Assembly (NCBI GenBank): GCA_024362935.1
Contig: JANCRA010000025.1
Span: 9,760,936 to 9,824,935, forward strand
Direction: 5' to 3'
DNA: 64,000 nucleotides
From: Setophaga petechia
Lineage: Eukaryota; Chordata; Aves; Passeriformes; Parulidae
The notes under the pieces are model-generated. The model was given only the letters and a program-made list of their open reading frames with translations. It was not told the origin of the DNA and made no database searches. A program made the position numbers and the translations under genes. Positions 47,731 to 60,000 of the stretch are shown in pieces (within the stretch, counting starts at the first letter, position 1; the number at the start of each line of letters is the position of its first letter).

Positions 47731-50700
47731 TCACAACTAAAAATACAACTTCTCAGTCACTGCATGCTGTTTGTCTCCCCAAAACAGGCACAGGCTCTTT
47801 CAACAACCTCTGTAAGCAAAGCTCTGTAGATTTTTTCAGGAAAACACAAATGGATTCATCCCTGGGAACATTTTCCCCATGGAAACAAGATGGTGACACT
47901 GTCATGTGTAAATCTGGACTAGGTAGTGCTGCTTTTCTTAAAATTCAGCATTTTTTCCTGTGCCTCAGGACATGTTTGTGCAGATGTTAATTGGGTTTTT
48001 TGGTAGCAATATGCTTGTGTCCCTGGCTGTGCCCACGAGTTCTGGTTTTAATCTATTTATTTTATATTACAACAGGGCTGTAATGTATTTTACCCTTTCA
48101 TTACTAATACAGCATCTCACAATGACTTCATCCACTTTAGCACAATTATTGGTCAGAATGCATTATGAATGATAGACAGTAATTACTACTGCTAATTAAA
48201 GTATAAACTTTACAATTACAGATTTCCATGAGATTTTTGGTAATTTTACAAATTTTGAGGTATGGAATGTCCATCCATTGTTAACAGCTGATGGAAAAAG
48301 GACAAGGAAAGAGATGATGGAATTTTTTGTAGCAGTGTCTGATAAATGTTCAAAGCTAAGATTAATTATTTAAATTATGTAAATCTTTGTATTCTCAAAG
48401 TTAATTCTGAGATGAACATGTCCAGAGATCAAAGACAGTGAGGCATCTGAGTGGGCATTTGGGCTTGAGCACCCAAAAAAAGTTGAATCTATCCTGAACC
48501 TAAAAATTGAGGATTTTATATCCTGAACTAAATATTGAGTTGTTAGCAGTAGTAAGGTGCATGGACACACCTCTAGAGGGTACACATTCCTCATGCTGTA
48601 CACATGGGATGTAAAGTGGCACTGAATATCATATAAGGCAATCATAAGTATCTCCTATAAATACTAACTGCTTTTCCAATAAAACAAGAGTAAATATTTG
48701 CATCTTCATTTTCAGCCTACATGTCAGATGTACCCCATTTCCCTCACCATGAGGAGTCATTGTCAAGGCTGAAAAAACACTGTGCATTTCCACACCCCTC
48801 TACCCCCCTACTGTCTCAGGACAGACACTTTGGCAGTCAGTTTGTGCACCTGAATGCCAGATGGAGAGTGGTGTTAGTGCTCAGGGTTGGAGAACTCTTT
48901 GGTTTACAGTGGTACTTAATATAATTAGTGCATTTTACAAACACTCAACAATCCCTTAAGCCAGTCTTACTGACCTTCTGAAATCCTGCTCTATATTCTC
49001 ACTAGAACATTCTTACTTAGAAGCCACTCAGAATTTTATCTCATTTTCTACATTAGGGTAACACAAGAAGAGACCTTTTGTTGAAAGCATGTAGTGCCAG
49101 TCCCAGAACAAGATCAGCTGCAGGTGTTACATGTTTGCTTTGAGTTCCTTTTTCATGACTTCAGTGTGGGTCATTTGCATGTCCTGGGCTGCAGTATCAA
49201 AAGTTACTGATTTATTTTAAAATCCTCACAAAATTTTCCTGGTTTTCCTAGAAAGAAGCCAGTAAGTCACAATAATTGTTTACAAGTCAACTTCAGTAGA
49301 GTGATCCATGTTCAGCTCACTGCTGCTTTTGGTAAATTTTACTCCAGATGAACATTAAGTGAACATCCTCCTGCTCAGGAGGGTGCTTTTAAAGAAACAT
49401 ATATGGGATGTTGTAGTTGCTAGAACACATAGCTCTCAAGCTCACTCACTTCTTCCACAATCCTTACTTCCAAGGCAGCTTCTTTTCTACAACAAATTTT
49501 AAACAGATCTTATCACAGATACCTTTATTTAGATTTTCTGGATTCCGATAAGCTAAACACAATCCCAGATTTCCAAAAGGTGGACAAAACTGAAGTGCCT
49601 CAGATGCCAAGTGTCTTTGCTGAGCTCATCATATCCAGCTGAATGTGTTGATTCTGGGAAGAATGTAGGATCTGTTTCTCTGCTGGAAACATCCTGGGTG
49701 ACATTCTGAGCACCCAGAGTGGTGGGGTGGTACTCACCAAGGAGCTCTCCACCCTTCTGTGTGCAGGAGAGCTGAGTCAGCCTGGCTTATTGGGATTGCT
49801 TGGAATGCAGTGGGAAGACCCTTGGCCAGCCTTTGTGCTTGTGCTTTTTAAATCTCTGCAGAACACACTAAGTCTGACTTTCTGGTCATGCTGCACACGT
49901 GCACTGCATGTTACATGCTCTGGAATCAGTGAGGGGTTTGGAACTGCCAGAGAAAGCAATAGACAGCTCTCTCAAAAAAATTACAGGAGATGGAAGTAAG
50001 AAATAAGAAAATATGCTCTACTTAGAGCATGAGGTAAATAATTTCAGAAGGGTTACTGCCTGACGCTCCAGCTTAGCTGAGAAAGAAGGTAAAGTAGACC
50101 TGGTACATTAAGAATTTAAAGTTCAGTTTGCCGCTCTTTAATATCAACTTGGTAATCAATTGAAGGTTGTATAAAAGAGCCCACAGCTCACAGAAAAGAA
50201 GCTTTGTGGAAACTTTAGATTAAATTAATAAAATGTCTCAGTTGACTTTTTTAAACTCATACATGTAAATGTAAAAATGCCCAACTGCTCTTACCCTGAA
50301 AAGATCATTGTCATCTTTTCAAACTGCCTCTTCAGTTACAACACACAACTCCTATGTAAAGAGTCTCTCCTGAAGCAATAGTTCTATTTTGGTCAATCTT
50401 TTCAGATATACTTGAAATAAGCACCCACTTTTCATGGTATTCTGTTACAACCCTAGAACCAATAACAGTATCCTTTTCCTCCAGTGCATCACTAATGATT
50501 TAAACAAACCCAATCAAACAATGCTGGAACACTTAATATAATTGAAGAAAGGAATCAAGTAACAGCTGAGGTTCACTATGCAAGAATTTATATTGCCTCT
50601 TATTATGTGAAGGTTCTCTGTGGCTCCTATCTGGTTACCTCTTCAGCAGCGACCATAGGGAACCTATTTCATGCAGTAATTTTGTCTTCCTTTAATGCAA

Positions 50701-53700
50701 CATAAGCATAACAACAGATACTTTGCTCTACATGGTAGCAGATTATTTTAGTTCATCGGCTTCTTAATATCCGGATATTGAAAATGCTGTGGCTTTATAT
50801 AAAACTATACTATGATTTATAATTAAGGAATTCTGCTGGCCTAGTGAAGAGCACTTAAACTGCACACCAAGATTGTCCAGGTGGAATAACATGAGAACAG
50901 TGAAATTTGGCTGCATCATTCTTAAAATGACTCTCATGGAATGCATTATAGTTATTGTTTGATTTCCCATCGTGCGTCAAATGGCAAACATGTGATGCTG
51001 GCTTTCGTCCAATAGAAATTAGTGCTCTTGAAAGTTTGCTGAACTATGGTGCAAAAGTCATGGAATCAAAACCATTCCCAGTTTCAGCAGAGGAAAACAC
51101 ACTTCTTTTGCAGGTCTTTCACCCAGTTCTTCAGCTTTCATCTTCCTCCCTCCTTGTCGTGAGAGACAACCTAACATAGCAACAGGATACTGAGTTAAGA
51201 GACTGAGGCACAGAGTATGTATATCCTTCATGGAAAACTGAAATGAACCCTGAATCACTGTGGAATAATAGTTAAGCCATGCAAGTGATTTGCTTAGCTG
51301 AGATTTTTCACATACACCTGCACACACACACAAAGATAAACTGAATACTTGACATCCTTGCTGAAATTAAAAATGCAGGGGTTTTTTAGGAGGTGTGTGT
51401 TGGATGGCTGTGGACTATCCGGACTCATAAAAACGAGATAAAATCAGGAGTTGGAGTGCCCCTTAGTTACTAAATGGTGGTGAGATGTGATTTTTGGGTG
51501 GGTGGGGGTCTGGGGCAGGGCTGGGGGTTTTTGGGCAGGGTCTCTTTGCTCTCTCCAGGGTGCTGAATCCCATGGGTACCACTGAACATCCTTTGGACAG
51601 GGATACAGCCTCAGGGTATGGTTCCAGTACACAAGCTGTTGTGCTTTGCTGGTTTTGTTTTGGGATGGTTATGGATGTCAGTTATCAGTGGAGTTTATTT
51701 TTAAAGAGATACCTATTTTCCTCTGTCTGCATGGTCAAAAGTGGCTGAATAGCTTTTTAACCAACCAGTCAAAAGCAGAACTAGAAATTTTCAGAATAAA
51801 ATTTAGGCCCAGGTGCTTACAGTGTTGATGAATTTTCAAGAAATGAAAGGGACAGGTGTTGTAAGAACAGGCAGACAACCTGACCTGAAAGTTTTTACTA
51901 GTTCGCCCTCTAATGATCATGTGAATTAATTGATTTTTTTATTTCCATCAGGCAGATAGTTTATTAGTCAGCATAACAACAATAGTTTATATCTTACTGT
52001 ATGATTTATTAGAAGTTTTATACATTTATGATAATTTTAAGATCGATACATTCATCATATGTGTCATATTATGAGATTGACACTTCACATCACAGCTGTT
52101 AAGTTCATGCATTTCCTGAAGAACTTGCATCTTCTGCTCATTTTTCCAATAAAATATTTTAGTTTTAGTTTGAACTGACTTCATAAGTGCAGGAGTCAGG
52201 TTAATTTCTTACTGGCATTCTGTCATGGAAATGAGAGATGTATGGAATTCTTAGACACTACTCAGAGTCAAGCAGTCAGCCTTATAGACTATCTATGTTA
52301 GTACAAAAATAATGAAGCACTGCCAGCGCTCATAAAAGGCAATTTGTCACATCATATCTTTGCCTGTGTGGTAAAATGCTACAATACATTTCACTTGGCA
52401 AACTTTTGGAGAGAATTGAAGCCCAGTGTCTCAATCTGGACATGCACCATCCTTCCAATACCACAGTGTACAAGTCACGATAATCTTAGTTTACATTCAG
52501 CATATCCTTGTGAAGGAGAATAATGGTGTTCATGGTGCACATTAAATAGGCTGCCAAGTGCTCCACAGACAACTGAACTGTGTAGATTGGCAAGACAAAT
52601 ATTGCCCCATTACAGTTTAAAAATAAAAAGTAGAGGGGGTACTTTAAGGTTAAGTGAACTCAGAGCTGAAGCTCCATTTCATTATTCTTAATTACCTTTG
52701 TTTGCAGTCCCTTGTAAGAGCCCACCAGGCTGGGAAGCTGAATCAGAGAGAAGGGCTGGAATTTTGTTCCTTTAAAGGCGGTTCTGGGTACCACCACAAC
52801 TCGCTGGGTTTGTGCCCCAGTGTGATCACTGTCAAGATCCCCCAGCTGGCCCAGGGGGCTGTGTGGCACTCAGCAGTGCCCAGATCCTGGCTATCAGTGC
52901 TGGCAGAGCTGCAGCTCACAGATCCAGAGCAGATCTTCAAGAGCACTGATGCAGAGAGCTTACGTCTGGAGAATGGAATCCGGGTTGGACAGAGGGGCGC
53001 GGGAACATTTTCCAAGTCTCATCTATTATTTACCCTTCAAGATATTTTCTAGCATTAGGGTTCCATATTATCTGTCTCTTGCACGACTCATTAACACTTT
53101 CATTCTAGAACACAACCTCCAGAGGAGACAATGAGGGGTGATGCCAGCGGTGCTGTGTTTAGATTTGTCTCTGAGAAGTGCCTCCTCCTCCTCAAGAAGG
53201 GGCTCAAAAATGCATCTCAGAGCCAGACATTTCTCTGTGCCTTCCCATCCTGGTCTTCTGGTGATAAATTCCCAGTTCAAGTGCTAAATGCAGTGCTATC
53301 AGGGTGAGGAAGATGTGCTCTGTGAGCACGGGGGTGGCACCAGGCCCACCAAAATGAAACACATGAAGTGAGCCCAGCCACAGAAGTCACTTTCCTGTAT
53401 ATACACAGTTGCAGGATGCTGTGTGCATCTATAGTTACGAGTGAACACTTCAGTATTTATTTAGACATCCCTGAAATCATGCCTGTGATGTAGGTCATAA
53501 ATTAGTGAGGTGACTAATTGCCTTTTGAGATTTTGACCCAAATATGCGATATACTGCTTTTGGGGGAGTGTGAATGAATGAGTTCAAGTCTTCCACCTCT
53601 CAGTCTATTAAAATCTTATCATTAAATCATCATTTCCTCAACCAAGAAATAGGAGTCAGGTGCTCTGGTTTCATTTCTGCCAGGGTTTCAAACCTGCTGC

Positions 53701-53796
53701 TATTATGGTGAGTTTTTGCATTTGCAGTAAAGCTGGGTTTATTTCCTCAAAAGAAATTTATTTTTAACCTTAAAATATCCACAAAAATTACTTCTT

Positions 53797-53836
53797 GGTT
53801 GGTTGTGGTTGGTTGGTTGGTTGGTTGGTTGGTTGG
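53797..53836 (+). repeat. (TTGG)n microsatellite
   Basis: Tandem TTGG units, imperfect at the left end, followed by G/T-rich sequence. Confidence 0.9.
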
Positions 53837-55039
53837 GGGTTTTTGTTTGGTTTGTTGGGGTTTTTTCAATGTTTTTTTTTCCTCCATACTTTGGCTAGTT
53901 TTGTAGAGCTTGAGTAATTACATTCAGGAGACGTCAGAGGTGAGGAGAGATGGAAAATTTTTCATTTAGCAAATTACTGTCTGGAAAAGTTAATAGAGCA
54001 GAGAATATAAAAGTATTAATTGATGCAGCAAGCATTTCAGGAAGAAGCAAAAACCTGGAGAAGGATTTTTGTGGCTCCAGTCAGGTATCAGTTCTCAATG
54101 ATCACTCACCTGCAGTCATGTCCGGAATAATGTATTCAGTTCTGTGCACAGGGTAAACTGAGCAACACAGCATCCAAGGAAAATGTTCTGGATGAGTTGG
54201 CTTTTAGATCAGACTACATGTATCATGTATCAAGAAAGGAACTAAAAGGGTTTGGGTTTGGGCTTTTGTTTTGGAGTTTTTGCAGTGGTATGGAAATCTA
54301 ACTAGGAAACTGAGAAATAACTTTCTGAAATAATCTTTCCAAGGAAAGAGATGCCTTAGTCCCATGAACAATTATGATAAAAAGTGAAGACTATGTGCAA
54401 TGGCAGCATTCCCCCACTGATGATAACCACAGGGTGAAAGGGGTGCCTTTGCTCCATTCTCAAACTCCTGGCTCTGGAAAAGTGGGAAGTTTAAGTTTGG
54501 AATGTTGATATTGCAGACAGTCTGATTTCTGTTACAAGAGGGAGGAGAGAAATAGCAGTATTCACTTTCTCCTTCCTGATTAGAAAGGTCAACAATAAAA
54601 TGGAGAGTTGGATGCTGGAATGGTTATGTTTGGGATTCTCTTCCTCCCAAATTAATATAAAAAATGACCTGGAGCTCAAAAGGGCAACAACATGAGAGAA
54701 CTCTAATTTTCCAGTACTTGATGTAACAATGAAGCGCTGCTTTTGGCTTCGTCAAAACTTTGATGGAAAAAATCCTGAGCAACTAAAGCTGCTGTTTAGA
54801 CTTTCCCAGTATGAAGGGAGGATGCAGAGCCTCCAGCTTGCCACAGGCATCACCTAATTCAGTGTTTAAAGATGTGCAGTAAGGAAAGGCTGCTTTTAAT
54901 GGATTGCAATGAAGTGTCTGCAGATAAGAAAAGGACTGGGAGGGAAGTTAAGCTGTTGCTTGTGATTGCTGGTTTTGACAGCAGGAAGAGACAGAAGTAA
55001 CTTCTCTCTGAAATCATCCAAACTGTTCCCGATTCTTTC

Positions 55040-55330
55040 TGTGCCTTTTGCAAGGGCAGCCATATAAGGCAGCCCAAAGGGAGGGCCCCTGCCTTGCTCA
55101 GGGTGGGACTTGGGGAGCTGTGGGCAGAGCCGGGCAGCAGCTCCTCTCCTGCCCCTCTCCAGGGACTCCAGGGTGCGCAGCAGCCGCCGGGAGAGGGACA
55201 CGCCTGGAGAAAGTAGGTGCTGTTTGCCAGCTGCTTTCAGGTTTTTCTGTGCCGTGTCTGTGGGATGCTGTGTGGGGATGGAGCAGCCCAGGAGAGGTGT
55301 TCCAGGCTGGCAGCTCTGCCTAGCCAGCCT
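55040..55330. promoter_or_regulatory. GC-rich patch, possible promoter or 5' exon upstream of the KCNQ1-like gene
   Basis: A local rise in GC with a few CpGs (GCAGCAGCCGCCGGGAGAGG) in AT-rich surroundings, 1.4-1.6 kb upstream of the KCNQ1-like start codon. Overlapping open frames on both strands have no recognisable protein. Suggestive only. Confidence 0.3.
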
Positions 55331-56688
55331 TGTCCAGGCAGCCTCAGCACCTCAGAGTGAATGGATGTTCTTAGGGATGCTTCTCAGGGACCTGCTGCAG
55401 GCTGGCTGCGATGAAGGGCTTTGTGCTTTGATGTTTGCACCCTCCAGCTGTTCATTAGGAGAAGTGCTGAGGGAAGGGATGTATTTCTCTCTTTGCACTA
55501 GGACTGATGTGGAAATGTGAACTGATGCTCACCTGTCCATGAGCAATGTTAAGAAATGAGCCTTGTGTAGGAAAGTCATTTTAAAATGAATACATGTAAA
55601 TACTTAGTGGAATAACTTGGAGGGCTCTGTTCAGATGTACTGCACTGGGAGCTCGTTCACTACGCATGAGGAGCTTTAAGCAACAGGAAAAAATAGGCTT
55701 AATTTAAAAGAGGGGGGTGTGTGTGAAGTCTCAAATTGTCTGTCTAACATATTCTACTGAGGCTAAAGTAACTCTGAATGTGGGGTGAAAGAAATAAGGC
55801 AGTTCAAAAAAAGATATCCAGTCTCAGTCCTACAAAATTATTAATGTTGCTGCTAAGAAATTGCTGCTCTGTATTAGCAGAAATTGAATTCTGCTTTATG
55901 AAATACATATTGATCTAGAAGAACCCTATTGTCTTTTCTATTTGCCTAGGTACTTGTTTGAGAGTAGTAAAATTGGCTGCAAACATGAAAGGGCTTGGAG
56001 AAAATTGGGGATCAGGCCAGGAGTCTTTGATCTTTTCCCTTGTAGCAATATTAACCTCCCAGTATCCATTATCATTAATGGCATCCTCCTTTTTTACACT
56101 TGAGAAAAGTTGTTCCAGAGTACTGTGTGGACTTCAAGATTGGGTACTATGAGGTGACTGAAATAATTTTTTTAAGGCTTAAATTCTTCCTGTATGCTCT
56201 AGGTAAGTTCTTCTGAGGTGTAGGTGTTGAAGGTCAAAGCCTCATTCAGGTGTGTTTTGGGCAACACTTATTTCTAATCAGGGCACTTGAAGAACTGCTC
56301 AGTTTAAAGTAATCTCGTAGGATCAGCTCTCTCTGCTGCTGCACAAGTGTTGCACTGTTTAAATAGTTCTAGGCTTTCTTTTTAACAATGTGACTTTGAA
56401 ATTCATTTTCTTTCCTTCCTCCAGAAGTCTCAACCTCTTCCCTTTCCCAGGCTCCTGTTCCTTCTGTTGTCACTGTCTCATAGATTTTTCTGACTTAATT
56501 TCAGAGGATGTGAGTGACAGCAGGTGACAGGCTGGCAGTTTGCACTTGTGTCACAGAGAAGCTCCGTGATAACAGCACAAAGTCATCTTATCAGCTCCTG
56601 GAGAACCTTGGGCACGGAAGACATCCAATCCCTCCTTCATGATTTTAAATATTGATCAGAGACAGCAATACCTGGGTGCTGCTGCAGG

Positions 56689-57074
56689 ATGTCCTGTGGT
56701 GGTGCAGAGGCTGCTGCATACCCGGTGTGTAACCACCGCAGGCAGGATCAAGGCTCCGCCACTCTCCAGCTGAGCACTCTGAGTGGAAATAGCAAATCTG
56801 CACCGTTGTTGGAAGTCAGGGGGAACCTCAGCACCATGCAGTACTCACCTGTGGCACTGAATGCAGAGCCCTCCATAGATAAGGCAGCTGGGATTGCCCA
56901 GAGCCCCAGGGAAGGCACAAGGGCTGCAGCCTGCTCGGACAGTGGAGCCGGCAGGGCCCGAACCATGCAGTGCTTCCAGAGCCAATATCTGACCAAAACC
57001 AGCACCCAGGGACAGGTCTACAACTTCCTAGAGAGGCCCAGTGGGTGGAAGTGTTTCATCTATCATTTTGCTGT
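56689..57074 (+). CDS. KCNQ1-like voltage-gated potassium channel, first coding exon (5' partial gene)
   Basis: ATG at 56689, with an in-frame stop 36 bases upstream, opens 128 codons plus two bases before the donor GTAAGT. The last 24 residues contain [20 protein letters not shown] then HFA, nearly identical to the segment before and into S1 of human KCNQ1 ([20 protein letters not shown]). Human KCNQ1 exon 1 also ends inside this Val codon, in the same phase, after 386 coding bases, the same length as here. The first 90 or so residues are unlike human KCNQ1's Pro/Ala-rich N terminus. The family forms tetrameric slow delayed-rectifier channels in the plasma membrane. The location in a 12p11-type block rather than the KCNQ1 locus points to a paralog. 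S1-S6 exons are not in the window, consistent with a long first intron as in KCNQ1. Confidence 0.85.
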
Positions 57075-60000
57075 GTAAGTACTTACATTTTCACATGATC
57101 TTTGGTGTAAGAAAAATCTGAAACTGCCCATTTAATCAGCCACGAATCAGTACTTGATCTCATGTGCTCAAAACCTGTTCCATGAGTAATCCTCTCAAGG
57201 CAGTGGAAAAGCCAGTTCCTCAAAGAATCAGCCAATATATGCATTATCATTTCCAGAGAAGGCTTTTTATTCTTCAAATGATCTTTGTTTTCAAGGATGT
57301 GCATGTATATTTGGAATTTCTGAGGGCAAGTCCTCTGTGCTCCTGGCACATCTGATTGCTGATTGAGCTGCTTTACAGTGTTCCAGCTTCAGACACTGCA
57401 GTTTTTAACAGATGTGGCAAGTCCAGCTGTGATGAGACACATTCTGCTCTTTTAAGTTTGTTTTGCTCATGTTAAAGAGCCAAAACAAGTAATTTGTTTG
57501 ACAAACATATAACATTACTAATTTGAATTGATTTATAGTCGTGAACATGAAATGAGTACAAACTTAGTGAAATGTTTTTCATTATACCATGTATGCAGTA
57601 CATGCAAGGAGGCAATTAAGGCTTCCATTTACCCTTGTAAAGCAGTGGTTGATATATTAATCCAGCTGTTACTGTTTTCTTTGGTTGCTTATGGTATCTG
57701 TCAAGCTTAGCAAGACCTCAATTACTGTTCTGACTGCTGCTTAACAGAAAGATAATTTGTCATCTTAGCTGTAGAAAGGGTCCAGTTGTGCTCTCACTGA
57801 GACCAGAGCAAGTTTTACTGAGCAGCTGAGCCAAAAGGCCTTGCTTTTATTATAAACTTAGCATATTTCCTAAAGAAATGCAGAGTGTTGAAATTACTCT
57901 GTTTGTCTGAGATAAACTATGGCCTGATTGCATTTTGGGAAAAAAAAACATTATCAGTGGCTGCAGTCAGGAACTGCCCAAAGAAATATATGGTAATTCT
58001 AGGGATGAACCCTCATGCTTCTATTTAGCATAAAATCATCTCATTAATACTTGCTTCCTTTCCCTCCTCAATATCATAGATGTGTTTTTGAAAGGATTTT
58101 TTGATTAATGAAATGTCTCCCAGCAAAACAATAAAGCCTCTTTCAAGGACTATGCTTATAGCATGCTTTATTCCTAAGGACTAAAAAGATGTGATTTGTG
58201 TAGATTTAAATGTATGAATAGTCATGATTTAAGCCTAGTTGAGACACTAATCTTGCTAAAATTCATTTGTTTCATCATCTGTGTTGCTTTTATCCCCAAC
58301 TGAGGTTGACCTTTAATATGCACTTTTTTATTCTGAAATGGACATTAAAATAAAACAAAAACATCTATACACACCCTCAGTACTAGAAAATTGGAGAAAA
58401 TACTGGTAATACCAACAGCAACTGTTTTTTAAAGGATTCCTACCATTTATATGAAAGAATATGTAAATTGAGTGCTCTTAAAAGTTATTTGTCTTTGAGG
58501 CTTCTAGAAAGGAAACATTTGAAACAGCTTTTGGCAAGCACTTTGTCTCAAGGATATTTTTACTAATAATTATCCCAGTAACTACATGATGTGTTCATTT
58601 AAATAACAAGTTTCTGTTTTGGAAAGAACATGCCTTGTAAGATTATATATCATTACAGCAAAACATTGTTAAAAAATAAACTGCTAATCTAAAATACACT
58701 TAATTTTATAATTAGAACAACCTCTAATTTATTTTTAAACAGCTTCCCGTGTTTTATGTGTGGGTTTGGAGGTAACTTAAGTGCAGCTGATTGATGGTGA
58801 TGATTATGATGATTTGTTATTTTCCTGACAAATCCAAACTTTCAAGTACATGGCTGATATTTGTGTAGCCTGGAGGAGCTGGATGTGTTCTGTCCCTTCT
58901 GTCCTTCAAGTGCCACAAAGATCAGACAATTTATTTACAGACTTGGGGGAACTTTCTGTCCAAGAGGGACTGGAGTCTGTTCTGATCTGGAGTCAGTTCT
59001 ACTAGAAAGAACCTGACTTTCCAGAACCAGCCAAGGTGAGGGAACAGCAAGTGCTCCAGGAGGTGACCTCTTCTCATTCTGAAATTACCAAGATAATCAC
59101 CGATAACACTTGTAGAAAGTTTCTTTTAAGGGACTAAGCTCAGGATTTTTATGAAACTTTCTAACAGTGGTAGGAAAGGGAATTATTTTTGCCTAATTAA
59201 ATCTAAAATTTGTATTATTTTAGTGGAGTTATTGGAGTTTTAGTGGAGGTTGAAATTATGGTTTCAAAACAAAATGTTTGAAGTGGTGAGTGGGTTCACT
59301 TGAGAATCCTTCCTGCTGGTCTTGAAAACCTTCTTATTTGGATATTTTTCTGGTTTAGGACTGTGAAATACTTCACTTCCAAAAAGCCCAGTAGAGTAGA
59401 GGATTTCACTTAGCAAGAGCTGAGGCCTTGAGAAGCAGCTGCTCCATGAACTGACAATGTATTGATCCAAACCAAGCAATTCCTGTGGCTGTTGGAGTGG
59501 GGTGTTGGAGATCACCTGTGTTAGAGCCCAGCTGTGAGATCCTCAGTCCAGAAAAAGCAGCATGTGCCTGTCTTGGATTAATTTCTAAACTCAGCTATGC
59601 ACTTGCTTAAATCACATCCAAATGTCAGGTATTAGGGTATAACCCTCATACTTTGAAATATGAAAGAAAAATACAACTTGTATTGGTGAGGAGTTATTTA
59701 TGGCAGTGGCCTTACTTGGCAAACCTACACATTTAAATAGTTTAATTGCAGGTGGAGTCTTACTTATGTGGTGGATATATTTCTGAAGCCCACATCCATT
59801 TAGTGACTGCTGCAATGGCTCCAATGTGGGCTGGAATGCTGTGTCCACCTGGCTGGCTGTCACTTGTCACTGTTCTGTGAGCCACAGAGGCCACCTTGTG
59901 TCAGCCCGAGGTGATGTCGCAGTGTGGCTTCCAGGCAGGAAATCCCCTGAGCGTGCCCACGATCCATCGTGCTTCCCCCCTCAGTTACACCCTGCTCACT

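Larger units (their letters stand above)
46799..56688. other. Intergenic region between the GPR19-like and KCNQ1-like genes
   Basis: About 9.9 kb. It contains the two CR1 fragments near 47 kb, a (TTGG)n microsatellite at 53797, and a GC-richer patch at 55040-55330. REP15, which is intronless in human and lies beside MRPS35, was not found among the open frames here. The frame at 52654-53052 is open but unrecognised. Confidence 0.6.

Noticed and set aside
47242..47990. Plus-strand frames near 47.2-48.0 kb
   Set aside because: They translate a reverse-oriented CR1 3' fragment, not a gene.
52654..53052. 132-residue plus-strand frame preceded by a TTTGTTTGCAG acceptor-like site
   Set aside because: It was considered as an exon of a missing gene such as REP15. 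The sequence does not resemble REP15 or any family I know, and a matching donor was not evident.
54896..55520. Minus- and plus-strand frames around the 55 kb GC-rich patch
   Set aside because: Mutually overlapping, no family match. Kept only as a regulatory candidate.
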